Assembly: GCF_030517065.1 (NCBI RefSeq) | Contig: NZ_CP103950.1 | Span: forward strand, 1,426,001 to 1,490,000 | Direction: 5' to 3' | DNA from: Riemerella columbina | GTDB lineage: Bacteria; Bacteroidota; Bacteroidia; Flavobacteriales; Weeksellaceae | DNA length: 64,000 nucleotides | Shown: piece after piece, positions 36,251-45,174 of the stretch | How the letters are laid out: each line of letters starts with the position of its first letter | How positions within the stretch are numbered: the first letter of the stretch is position 1 | Notes under the pieces: generated by a model | The model's database searches: none | What the model was told of the DNA's origin: nothing | The model's input: the letters and a program-made list of their open reading frames with translations, nothing else | Made by a program: the position numbers and the translations under genes

Positions 36251-37210
36251 ATGAACCTCGCTATCGCTATTCTCAATTGGAACGGCAAACATTGGCTCAA
36301 GCGGTTTCTTCCGAATGTCATCAAACACTCTCCAAATGCCGAAATTTATGTGATAGACAACGCCTCTACCGATGATTCCATTGCGTTTTTGACCACAAAT
36401 TTCCCCGAAGTTCGCATCATCAGGAATGAAACCAACCAAGGCTTTGCAGGAGGCTATAACGAGGGCTTAAAGCACATCTCTGCCGAACTCTATTGCTTGC
36501 TGAACTCTGATGTAGAGGTAACCGAAGGCTGGCTTTCCCCTGTCCTTCGCCTCTTTAATCGTGATGAAACCATTGCGGCAGTGCAACCTAAAATCCGAGA
36601 TTTTAACCAAGAAGGCTATTTTGAATTTGCAGGGGCAGCGGGCGGACTTATCGATAATTTAGGCTATCCATACTGCCGAGGTCGGATTTTTGAACAATTG
36701 GAAAAAGACCACGGACAATATGATGATGAGCAAGAAATATCCTGGTCTTCAGGCTGTTGCCTCTTCATCAGACGGGAAGATTTTTGGCGTTGTGGCGGTT
36801 TTGATGAGCGCTTTTTTGCCCATCAGGAAGAGATAGACCTTTGCTGGCGACTGAGGAACCAAGGACGAAAAATTTATTACACTGGGTTTTCTACCGTTTA
36901 CCATGTGGGAGGCGGTACTTTAAATAAACAAAATCCGCAAAAAACTTACCTCAATATTAGAAATAATCTCTCAATGTTGCTCAAAAACTTACCTAAACAT
37001 CTGTTATGGCTTATCTTTTTTAGGCTTTGTTTAGATGGCATTGCTGGGATTTATTTTGGTTTAAAAAATGGTTTACCCCATCTGTGGGCGGTGGTTAGGG
37101 CGCATTTTGCATTCTATGCCCAAGCCCCCGAAACTTGGCGCCGCCGCGCTCCACATCAAAAACGAAATTACTACCAAACCAAATGGTTGGTTTTTAAACA
37201 TTTTTTATAA
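36251..37210 (+). CDS. Family 2 glycosyltransferase
   Basis: 319 residues. GT-A fold: LAIAILNWNGKHWL, VIDNASTDDS (nucleotide-binding Asp), NQGFAGGYNEGL, LLNSDVEV (DxD-like), SSGCCLFIRRE and DERFFAHQEEIDLCWRLRNQG. The C-terminal part has one hydrophobic helix (about 250-275) suggesting membrane association. Likely adds a sugar to an envelope glycan; donor and acceptor unknown. Confidence 0.88.
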   Translation: MNLAIAILNWNGKHWLKRFLPNVIKHSPNAEIYVIDNASTDDSIAFLTTNFPEVRIIRNETNQGFAGGYNEGLKHISAELYCLLNSDVEVTEGWLSPVLRLFNRDETIAAVQPKIRDFNQEGYFEFAGAAGGLIDNLGYPYCRGRIFEQLEKDHGQYDDEQEISWSSGCCLFIRREDFWRCGGFDERFFAHQEEIDLCWRLRNQGRKIYYTGFSTVYHVGGGTLNKQNPQKTYLNIRNNLSMLLKNLPKHLLWLIFFRLCLDGIAGIYFGLKNGLPHLWAVVRAHFAFYAQAPETWRRRAPHQKRNYYQTKWLVFKHFL

Positions 37211-37240
37211 GGAGAGGAAAAGCCAACCTATACATTCAAC

Positions 37241-37277
37241 AAAAAAACCGCCTTTGATTAGGCGGTTTATTTTTTTA
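37241..37277. terminator. Bidirectional terminator
   Basis: AAACCGCCT (37245-37253) and AGGCGGTTT (37260-37268) with A-run before and T-run after, between convergent genes. Confidence 0.85.
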
Positions 37278-37295
37278 GTGGTTTTCTTTAAAAAT

Positions 37296-37637
37296 TTAGT
37301 CTCTGAGGAGAAGGCTATTGAGCAAGGAGGTTACAAAAGACAGCAAAATGCTAAAGCCTAATGCCCACCAGAAACTATCAATGCTCATTCCATCAACAAA
37401 ATAGTCTACCATAAGGATAACGCCAGCGTTGATCACCAAAGAGAATAGCCCCAGCGTGAGGATAGTCAGCGGTAAGCCGATCATCTCTAATAGGGGCTTC
37501 ACAAAAATGTTGAAAATCCCTAATACCAAAGCAAACAAGATAGCAGTACCAAAATCATCAATGTGAACGCCGCTCATTACTTTTTGCAACAAAAAGGCAG
37601 ATACTGCCGTAACTAAAAGTCTAATAATCAAATTCAT
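37296..37637 (-). CDS. YvlD/DUF360-type small membrane protein
   Basis: 113 residues from ATG 37637 (MNLIIRLLVTAVSAFLLQ). Four hydrophobic helices (about 3-20, 27-45, 52-72, 85-107) with FVKPLLEMIGLPLTILTLGLF, the signature of the 'phage holin family 4' (PF04020) proteins. Despite that database name no phage genes are nearby; a chromosomal membrane protein of unknown function. Confidence 0.8.
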   Translation of the reverse strand: MNLIIRLLVTAVSAFLLQKVMSGVHIDDFGTAILFALVLGIFNIFVKPLLEMIGLPLTILTLGLFSLVINAGVILMVDYFVDGMSIDSFWWALGFSILLSFVTSLLNSLLLRD

Positions 37638-37656
37638 TTCTTTATTTTTTGTGAAG

Positions 37657-37664
37657 CAAAGGTA
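37657..37664 (-). promoter_or_regulatory. -7 element of the YvlD-like gene
   Basis: TACCTTTG on the minus strand, 19 bp before ATG 37637. Confidence 0.55.
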
Positions 37665-37877
37665 ATAAAAAAACATTAACCTCATCTTCTTTTGTCTGTT
37701 TTAAACCTCATTTAAAACGATTTTAAATTTCTCCCTCATCACACTTTTTTACCCTTTGGACTGGCTTAATCACAGATGAGGATCAGCGCTCGCCCCCTCC
37801 CCTTTCCGCACGGCATAAAAAAGCTATGCCTATTAAATAAAAAGGCTATGCCTATGGAACAGAAATCCGATGCTTAT

Positions 37878-37932
37878 AAAAAAAATTTCTATGCTTATAG
37901 AAAAAAATCCGATAAGCATAGAAATTTTTTTT
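37878..37932. terminator. 21-bp perfect stem-loop downstream of susD
   Basis: Arms 37878-37898 and 37912-37932 are exact complements (TTTCTATGCTTAT core with 8-base A and T ends) around a 13-nt loop. T-runs flank it on both strands, so it can end the leftward susC/susD transcript. The 37686-38046 gap also holds direct repeats of GCTATGCCTA near 37821-37855 and AATCCGAT...GC near 37864/37907; no gene is seen there. Confidence 0.7.
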
Positions 37933-38046
37933 ATCACTATAAGATGGAGAATGGCGCTGCATTGAGGAATGCACCCTCTCGGTGGGCGGTTCTCACGAAG
38001 AGCACATTCAACCGATATTAAGCCGCGCTATTTCCTCCACAAAAGC

Positions 38047-39369
38047 CTACAACTGTGGGTTTTTGAGCCTTGCTTCTTTAGGGAAAGGCGTGGTGTAGCG
38101 TGCATCTTGGGCGGAAAGTTTATAGGTTTGCCCATCAAAAATATGGGTAATTTCAGGTTGGGTGGTGCGCCTTAAATCGCCCCAACGAAGACCTTCAAAA
38201 GAAAGTTCGCGTGCCCTTTCGTTCCAAAGTTCTTGCAGGTAATCTGCGCCCGATAATGCATTGATTTTCGCCTTAAAAGCCTGCAAGCCTATGGCGTTGT
38301 ACCGCTTTTCTGCCAGTTGGATTAGCGTGCTTTTAGATGCCGCTTCTTGCCCTAAATGCGCCTCTGCCTCGGCTTTTATCAATAATAGATCTGCCACACG
38401 GAAGCTACATTTATAGTCGTTGTCTTTATATTTAGTGGTTTGCCAAGCATTGCCGTTTTTCTTAAAATAGTGTGCAAAGCGCAAATCGTTATTTTGGTCA
38501 AAGAGCGCCAAGTGTTCATCACTCACCCTTGAAAAGCGAGAGGTGGTGGCATTGACCGCCAAATCTAAATTCATAATAGATTCCTTAGATTGGTAATGGC
38601 TGGGCAAAACTGTGAACTGGTTGAAGTCCTCCAACTCGGCATTAACCGCCAAGACTTTCTCTGCCTCTGCCAGCGCTTGCGCCCACTCTTGCCGATGCTG
38701 GTGTAGGCGGGCTTTAAAGGCGTGCAGCGCCGTGGTGGTAAAGCGGTAATTGTAGCCTGCCTCATACTTTTCTTGTTGCAATAGCCCTTCGGCTTGGTTG
38801 AGGTCCGCCCATATCTGCTGGTAGACTTCCGCCAAAGTCGCTCTTGGGAAACTGCCTTCCAGATTGATATCCGTTACCAATGGTACGGCTAATTCGGCAC
38901 CATTTTGAGGCTGAACCGCTGGGGCATAAATTCCCAAAAGTTGAAAATAAGTGTAGGCTCTTAGCGCCAATGCTTCGCCTAAAATCTGGTCTGTTACGGC
39001 GTTTTTAGCATTATACACCTTTAAGTTTTTGATGATGTAGTTGGTGTTGAAAATCACCTCGTAGAAAGAGGCATAGGGCATATTGATGGACTCGGAAGTC
39101 GCATTAGCCTCGCTCCAAGTGTAGATGGCTTTTAGGCTTTCCGAAGAATTGCCCGCTTTCACCTCATCGGTTTTTAAGTTGAGCAAGGCTTTGTGCTGCG
39201 GATATTGTTGGTAGGCACGGGTGAGCAAGGCTCTAAAATCTTCCTCGGTCTGTGGCACCACTCTGCCCGTTGGCGTGATGTCTAAATAGCGCTCGCAAGA
39301 GGTCACTCCTGCGGAAAGTGCGGCAATGAGTAATAGGGGTTTTATTATTCTTGATTTCATTGGTTTCAA
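38047..39369 (-). CDS. SusD/RagB-family outer-membrane lipoprotein
   Basis: 440 residues. Lipobox GVTSC with Cys25, then the SusD TPR region (ALALRAYTYFQLLGIYAP near 130-150) and the C-terminal ELWNERARELSFEGLRWGDLRR signature (split here as ELWNERARELSFEG and LRWGDLRR). Acts as the surface lid that loads substrate onto SusC. Substrate unknown. Third gene of the operon, 17 bp after susC. Confidence 0.92.
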   Translation of the reverse strand: MKPMKSRIIKPLLLIAALSAGVTSCERYLDITPTGRVVPQTEEDFRALLTRAYQQYPQHKALLNLKTDEVKAGNSSESLKAIYTWSEANATSESINMPYASFYEVIFNTNYIIKNLKVYNAKNAVTDQILGEALALRAYTYFQLLGIYAPAVQPQNGAELAVPLVTDINLEGSFPRATLAEVYQQIWADLNQAEGLLQQEKYEAGYNYRFTTTALHAFKARLHQHRQEWAQALAEAEKVLAVNAELEDFNQFTVLPSHYQSKESIMNLDLAVNATTSRFSRVSDEHLALFDQNNDLRFAHYFKKNGNAWQTTKYKDNDYKCSFRVADLLLIKAEAEAHLGQEAASKSTLIQLAEKRYNAIGLQAFKAKINALSGADYLQELWNERARELSFEGLRWGDLRRTTQPEITHIFDGQTYKLSAQDARYTTPFPKEARLKNPQL

Positions 39370-39386
39370 AATTTAAAGTGAGTGAA

Positions 39387-42300
39387 TTAAAATCCTACAT
39401 TAAGCCCAAAAACAACGGCTTTCTGGATGGGTTGTGCATAAATATTTCCGTAGGTTTCTGGGTCAAAATAGCCTGTATAGTCCTTACCAAAAACGAAGAG
39501 GTTTCGCCCTTCTAAGGATAGCCTTAGCGACTTAATCCCTGTGGATTTCAGCAAGTTGGTAGGGAGCGTATACCCCAACTTTATCGAGTTGATGCGGAGG
39601 TAGCTCATCTCCTTCATCCAAAGGTCAAAATATTGGTAAGACCCCGAGGCATCCCAGTTGGAGAACCAGCCATACACCACCTCTTGCCCTGGCACGGTAT
39701 CATTACCGATGAGCCTTGGGAGGTCGGTATTCGGTTGGGCTGGTGTCCACGCTTTTAAAACGGCATTAGAACCGTTGAGCCCTCTATCCACCGCGGTGAA
39801 GTTATACGGCGGCTTGCCCACCATCATCTGTTTGATGTTAAACGAGGCGGCAACGGTTAAATCCCAAGGTCCTAAATTAAAATAATTGGTAATCCCGCCG
39901 TAGTACTTAGGGTCGCGGTCGCCTATGTAGGTAAAGAGTTGCCTGAACTCATCACTACTGTATTCCGACTGCACAAAGCCGATGCCCCAAGGGTCCGATA
40001 TTTTATAAAAATCTACCGCCGAAACCACCTCGCCATTGGCATTATAGAATTGTGGCAGTCCGTTGGCATCTAAGCCTGCCGTTCTAATCCCAAACACGGC
40101 ATTCACAGGATAGCCTTGCCCAGATGGCAGGAAGACAAAGCGCCCATCATTCACTTGGTCAATATTGCTCTGGTTGGTAGCGATGTTAAAAGTGGTGCTC
40201 CATTTAAAGTTTTTATGGTCTATATTCGTGGTGCTGATGCCCAACTCAAAACCTCGGTTGGTAAGGCTCGCCCAGTTGATATTAGACAAAGAGAAGCCCG
40301 TTTCTAAAGGTAAATCCTTAGTACCGATGATGTCCTTGCCTTGTCTTTCGTACCAGTCTAAACTGATATTAACACGGTTAGACCAAAGCCCCAAATCTAA
40401 ACCTATATCTTTGGTAATGGTCTTCTCCCACCTTAGCAAAGGATTAGGCGCACCATCGTTATTGATGGTATTTTCTTTAATATTTAAAATCTTGGTGTTT
40501 TTGTATTTCCCAGTATAATAAGGGCTGGTATTTCTATCAATATTGCCCTGCAACCCATAGGAAGCCCTGATTTTTAGGCGGCTCACCGTGGCATTATCTT
40601 TTAGGAAAGCTTCATTCTTTACATTCCAAGCGGCAGAAGCTGCCCAAATGGGGTTCCAGCGTTTATTGGTATCTGCACCGAAGAAGTTGGTGCCATCATA
40701 CCGCACACTGCCGAATAGCGTATAGCGGCGGTCATAAGTATAGGACAGCGTTCCAAAAAACGAGGCATAGGCGTTCTCTACCTTCGTGTCTCGGTTCGGA
40801 ATGTAGAGGTCACTATCCGACTGGCTATCTGGAATATCAAACGCCACCGAGGTTTTATTGCGAGCGTTGTAGCCGTACATTTGGCTCATCACATCGGTAT
40901 ATTGCGTGCGTCTAATTTCGGAGCCCACCAAAGCAGCCACATCGTGCTTGCCCCAGCGTGGCGTGTACTCTAAAATATTCTTGAAGTTATAATCCCAATC
41001 ATCAGAATTGATGGTTTGCAAATAGCCACCTTTCGGCAAAAACGAGGCTTGCGTAGAATAGAGATAAGCGTTCTCTATGCGCTTTCTCATAAAATAAGTT
41101 TCCTCAGAGGCATAGCGTTCCGTTTTGGTATGCCCCACAGATACGCCCAATTGCGAGCGGAATTCTAAATGTTTCAACACCTTGTAATTCACATCTAAAA
41201 TGGCTCTCAGGTTGCGGTTGAGCATCGTATAGCGCGTGTTTTCTCTCTCTTCTATAAAGTTATACGGAATGCGCACCTCATCGCCATTAGCACGCTCTAT
41301 ATAGTTGATGTCTTCATCGTAAATATAATTCCCTTGGGCATCTCTCGGTGCTAAATAAGGATTAGCCGTTCGGGAATAATAAGTGGGTGTGGTAAAGCTC
41401 CCAGAGTCTGATAAAAACGAGGTTTGCTTAGTGGAAACACCGAATAAAGACAAGCCGATATTCAGTTGATCATTGATTTTATAATGGTTTTTCAGCGTGA
41501 GGTTAAAGCGGTTGAAGCCAGCACCAATCACCGTGGATTGCTCATCATAATACCCCAACGAGGCATAGTAATTATACTGCCCTGTTCCGCCAGAAAGGCT
41601 CAGCGCGTGCTGCTGATTGATGGCGTCTCTATACAGCCAGTTGCCCCACTGGGTATTGGTATTTTTCAGTTGGTTAATTTGCTGTTGAGAGGCTGGACTG
41701 AGCGCCGCAAAACCGCCATTTCTTAAATGATCCCAATCTTGGTTAGCGGTTAATATTCGGGAAACCTCGCCGTTATTTTTTCTGTAGCCATCTAAATCTG
41801 CACGGGCAGCCATCATCAGTTCTAAATCCACTTTTTCCGTGGCGTTCATCAGGTTGAGCCGAGCAAAATCAGGGCGAAGATTCACAAAAGTGTTAGATGA
41901 AAAGTTAATGTTCATCTTACCGTTTTTACCGCTTTTCGTGGTGATGAGAATCACACCGTTTGCTGCTTGAGCGCCATATATTGCTGTAGCCGAAGCATCT
42001 TTAAGAATCGTGATGTCTTCTATATCCTCTGGATTAACCCCAGCGATAGAGTAATTTCTCAACAAATTGATGTCTTGCCCAATTTGATAATCTGGCGCTT
42101 GGTTGCCCTCCAAAGGCATTCCATCTAACACCCAAAGCGGATTGGTAGGTCCAGACAGAGAGGCGGTACCTCTAATTCTAATCGGTGCGATTTGCCCAGG
42201 AGCGCCAGAGGACGGATTGACCATCACCCCTGCCACTTTTCCTTGGAGCATCTGGTCTACAGAGGCGGTGGCTTTCTGTTCTATGCTTTTCATTTTAACC

Positions 42301-42455
42301 ACAGAAACCGAGGAGGTCAGTTTACTTTTTTCAATTTTCTGAAACCCCGTGAGCACCACTTCATCTATCTTTTTCTCTCTTCCTAAGGTATCTTTGGGGC
42401 TTTGCTGGGCAAAGAACACACCCGGCAAAAGACTCAGCAATAGTCTTGTTTTCAT
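39387..42455 (-). CDS. SusC/RagA-family TonB-linked outer-membrane protein
   Basis: 1022 residues with signal peptide (about 1-16, ending VFFAQ). TonB box region KIDEVVLTGFQK directly follows, so the usual N-terminal carboxypeptidase-like domain of SusC proteins is missing. Plug domain about 45-190 with DQMLQGKVAGV and IYGAQAANGVILITTKSGK; a 22-strand barrel follows, ending KAVVFGLNVGF. Imports oligomers bound by the partner SusD. It lies between a metalloprotease gene (12 bp) and susD, which hints at peptide or protein substrates. Confidence 0.92.
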   Translation of the reverse strand: MKTRLLLSLLPGVFFAQQSPKDTLGREKKIDEVVLTGFQKIEKSKLTSSVSVVKMKSIEQKATASVDQMLQGKVAGVMVNPSSGAPGQIAPIRIRGTASLSGPTNPLWVLDGMPLEGNQAPDYQIGQDINLLRNYSIAGVNPEDIEDITILKDASATAIYGAQAANGVILITTKSGKNGKMNINFSSNTFVNLRPDFARLNLMNATEKVDLELMMAARADLDGYRKNNGEVSRILTANQDWDHLRNGGFAALSPASQQQINQLKNTNTQWGNWLYRDAINQQHALSLSGGTGQYNYYASLGYYDEQSTVIGAGFNRFNLTLKNHYKINDQLNIGLSLFGVSTKQTSFLSDSGSFTTPTYYSRTANPYLAPRDAQGNYIYDEDINYIERANGDEVRIPYNFIEERENTRYTMLNRNLRAILDVNYKVLKHLEFRSQLGVSVGHTKTERYASEETYFMRKRIENAYLYSTQASFLPKGGYLQTINSDDWDYNFKNILEYTPRWGKHDVAALVGSEIRRTQYTDVMSQMYGYNARNKTSVAFDIPDSQSDSDLYIPNRDTKVENAYASFFGTLSYTYDRRYTLFGSVRYDGTNFFGADTNKRWNPIWAASAAWNVKNEAFLKDNATVSRLKIRASYGLQGNIDRNTSPYYTGKYKNTKILNIKENTINNDGAPNPLLRWEKTITKDIGLDLGLWSNRVNISLDWYERQGKDIIGTKDLPLETGFSLSNINWASLTNRGFELGISTTNIDHKNFKWSTTFNIATNQSNIDQVNDGRFVFLPSGQGYPVNAVFGIRTAGLDANGLPQFYNANGEVVSAVDFYKISDPWGIGFVQSEYSSDEFRQLFTYIGDRDPKYYGGITNYFNLGPWDLTVAASFNIKQMMVGKPPYNFTAVDRGLNGSNAVLKAWTPAQPNTDLPRLIGNDTVPGQEVVYGWFSNWDASGSYQYFDLWMKEMSYLRINSIKLGYTLPTNLLKSTGIKSLRLSLEGRNLFVFGKDYTGYFDPETYGNIYAQPIQKAVVFGLNVGF

Positions 42456-42467
42456 ATCAATTTATTT

Positions 42468-45068
42468 TTAATTATTTTCAACGGTATTAAGGGCTTTATT
42501 AAGCCTAATGAGCATATCTTGGTAATGGTTTTGGGTTGCCTCATCACCGCTACCAAGGGCTTTAGCGATGATATTCCGCACCTTGATAAGCTCGGCACGC
42601 TTAGCAGAACCGACTTCGGACAGGCGCTTCATTCCATCAAAATAAAACTCTAAATGCGTGTCCTGATGGGCTTCTTGCGGCGCTGCTGCGTAGTCACAAA
42701 GCATCGGCAGGTGCGTTCCCAGTTGTTTTTCTGTTTTTTCGTAGACTTTTTGGGTGTCTATAATTAGGGCATCAATGTAGTTTTTCTGCGTCATTCTCTC
42801 TGCAAGTTCCAAACGCTGTTTCTTCATCGTTTTTTTGAAGATAAACTGTCTTAAATCATCAAACAAATCGGTTACCGTCATTATCTTTTCCGATGAATGA
42901 TGAGGTTTTAAAAACTCAAATTCCAAAATTCTCAATAGGCGGTTATCGTTCATCAAGCCATATAAAATGGCGGCTTGCTTCTCCCGAAATACATTATAAA
43001 CCGATTGATCTACCAAGCCTTTCGGTGTGTTTTTGGCGGGTCTAATCTGAGCATTGATAGGCGACAAAAACAACCATTCTGGCAGCGTGAGGATGTGTTT
43101 TTTAAGGAAAGCCAAAGCTTCCTTTTGAATCTCGTATGGCACGGCTTCGTAGGCTTTAGCCGTAGCACCTTTGACCGTTGGCGTCAGGTAAATGCCGCCT
43201 ACATTGGCTAAAACATGGCTGTTATAGCGATACCACTGGTTGATAATTTGGTTATAAAATTCCTTAGCTTCATCATAATTTTCGCCAGTTTGAGTGCTCC
43301 ACGCTATAATGTTGGGCATTGTTTTTTTCAAATTGATGATACCGTATTCTCCAGCCTTCATCGCATCATCGCCTAAATCTTCGGCTTGGGCACGAGGGTC
43401 TATGATTTCTCGTTGTTGCTCACCATAGAAATAGAGCGGGTCGCCTTGGTGCCGTTCAATCCATTGGTTGGTTTTTGTGCGTTCCTCTTGCGGCGTTTTA
43501 GCACCTGTCCAGCGGTAGCCCCAATCAATTGCGAACTCATCGTATGTCCCTATTTTAGGAGTGATTTGCTTCACGCCATCGCCTTCTTGTGCAATATAAT
43601 TGAACCTTGCATAGTCCATAATAGAAGGTGCCGTGCCGCCCATATTCTCCGTAAATTGCGGCGAGCGCAACTCCTCAACCGAAAAGGCGTGAGAGGCACC
43701 CATATTGTGCTTGAGCCCAAAGGTATGCCCCACCTCATGCGAGGATACAAAGCGAATGGCGTGCGCCATCTTAGCCTCTGGGAATACATTGCCTCGGGCT
43801 TCTGGATCTATGATGCCCGTTTGCACCCTCATCCAAGTGTGGAGCAATTTCATCACATTATGCCACCAGATAATATCGGCTTCCAAGATTTCTCCAGTTC
43901 GTGGGTCTACCACAGAGGGTCCCAAAGCATTCGCCATAGAAGAAGCGGCATAAGTGATCACAGAATACCGAACATCATCGGCATCAAATTCTTTATCATT
44001 AGGGTCTGGAAGTTGGGCAGTGATCACATTCTTAAATCCTGCTTTTTCAAATGCTTTATTCCAGTCTTTCACGCCCTCTATAATAGACTGTTGCCATTGT
44101 TTCGGCGTGGCAGGGTCTATATAATAAACAATCGGTTTTTGAGGCTCTACCAACACGCCATTCAAGTATTTTTGCACCTCCTCAGGCTTGGGCTCTAACC
44201 GCCATCTGGTGATGAGTTCTCTCTGCTCTACCTTCTGCTGTTGGTCGTTAAAATACTGCTTAGGCACCGTAAAATAGCCCACTCTATCATCTGAAAATCG
44301 CCCTACCATCGGCTCTGGCAAGAGTACAATATTGGTGGTTGTGCCCACGGTGAGGTCTGCTTTTTCGTTGGAAGTTTTGCCCTCTGCCACTTGGGTGGTA
44401 AGGGTAGCTTTAACCACGATATTTTTCGGAAACGCCTTGACTTGATCAATATAAGAATCTTTGGTGCGCACGCTGCCACCCATACCGATATTATCAAAAA
44501 GGTTGTTGAAACTCTTAGCGTTGCCGTTAAAAACATCATTTACCTGCACCACTGCGGTAGAGTCTGTGCCATAGGCTTTAATATCAAAACCTTGGATAAT
44601 GGACTCGCCGTAGTTGTCCTTAACCGAATGGTAAATATTATCCTGCTCATTAGCGTGAATCTGCGGGTCAAAGGTTTTCACCCACACCTTTTTATTCCGA
44701 AGGTCTTTGTAAAATCTAATGATTTTGTTTTCGTAGTTCATTCCCTTGTTAATGCCCGCATTGTTGATGGGCGCAGGCACAGAGGAGATTTTATTCACGA
44801 TGAGAAGATCTTGTCCCAAAAGTTGATTGGGAATTTCAAAATAAATTTTATCCTCCTTCTGATGTACCGTGAACAAACCTTTTTTGGTTATGGCGCCTTT
44901 CAAGAGTTTTTCATAAGCCACAATTTTAGATGATGGGCGGTCTACGCTGTCTTTCTTGGCTTCGGTTTTATCTTTTTTCGTTTCTGTGGTTGTTTTTTTG
45001 GAGGTTTGCCCCATTATGATTCCAGCGTTCATCACCACTAAAACGATGCTAATTATAGTCTTTTTCAT
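42468..45068 (-). CDS. Secreted zinc-dependent metalloprotease (DUF5117/DUF4953 type)
   Basis: 866 residues with an N-terminal signal/anchor (about 1-20, ending IIMGQ) and a Lys/Thr-rich linker. Zinc site HEVGHTFGLKH (His444, His448, His454) is a metzincin-like HExxHxxGxxH. The N-terminal part matches the DUF5118/DUF5117 architecture, the catalytic and C-terminal part DUF4953. Predicted periplasmic or outer-membrane endopeptidase. First gene of the operon with susC and susD. Confidence 0.87.
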   Translation of the reverse strand: MKKTIISIVLVVMNAGIIMGQTSKKTTTETKKDKTEAKKDSVDRPSSKIVAYEKLLKGAITKKGLFTVHQKEDKIYFEIPNQLLGQDLLIVNKISSVPAPINNAGINKGMNYENKIIRFYKDLRNKKVWVKTFDPQIHANEQDNIYHSVKDNYGESIIQGFDIKAYGTDSTAVVQVNDVFNGNAKSFNNLFDNIGMGGSVRTKDSYIDQVKAFPKNIVVKATLTTQVAEGKTSNEKADLTVGTTTNIVLLPEPMVGRFSDDRVGYFTVPKQYFNDQQQKVEQRELITRWRLEPKPEEVQKYLNGVLVEPQKPIVYYIDPATPKQWQQSIIEGVKDWNKAFEKAGFKNVITAQLPDPNDKEFDADDVRYSVITYAASSMANALGPSVVDPRTGEILEADIIWWHNVMKLLHTWMRVQTGIIDPEARGNVFPEAKMAHAIRFVSSHEVGHTFGLKHNMGASHAFSVEELRSPQFTENMGGTAPSIMDYARFNYIAQEGDGVKQITPKIGTYDEFAIDWGYRWTGAKTPQEERTKTNQWIERHQGDPLYFYGEQQREIIDPRAQAEDLGDDAMKAGEYGIINLKKTMPNIIAWSTQTGENYDEAKEFYNQIINQWYRYNSHVLANVGGIYLTPTVKGATAKAYEAVPYEIQKEALAFLKKHILTLPEWLFLSPINAQIRPAKNTPKGLVDQSVYNVFREKQAAILYGLMNDNRLLRILEFEFLKPHHSSEKIMTVTDLFDDLRQFIFKKTMKKQRLELAERMTQKNYIDALIIDTQKVYEKTEKQLGTHLPMLCDYAAAPQEAHQDTHLEFYFDGMKRLSEVGSAKRAELIKVRNIIAKALGSGDEATQNHYQDMLIRLNKALNTVENN

Positions 45069-45112
45069 TGTTTAAATTATCAAAGAAATTGATATTATTC
45101 TATCTATATAAC

Positions 45113-45153
45113 TAAAAAATGATGCTCCATTAGGTTTGAAGCATCATCTTTTT
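45113..45153. terminator. Terminator after the FabH paralog
   Basis: ATGATGCT (45119-45126) and AGCATCAT (45140-45147) with T-rich sequence on both outer sides. Confidence 0.75.
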
Positions 45154-45174
45154 ATCTTTTAAGTTAAGTTTTAT

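Noticed and set aside
37296-37637. Prophage holin
   Set aside because: The 'holin family 4' label applies to a widespread chromosomal membrane protein; there are no phage genes around it.
37776-38021. 81-codon Lys/Tyr-rich frame in the repeat-rich gap
   Set aside because: It is made by the direct and inverted repeats of 37821-37932 and has no start signal or family pattern.
43386-44198. 270-codon open frame on the plus strand
   Set aside because: It lies entirely antisense to the metalloprotease coding sequence, has no promoter and no recognisable protein features.
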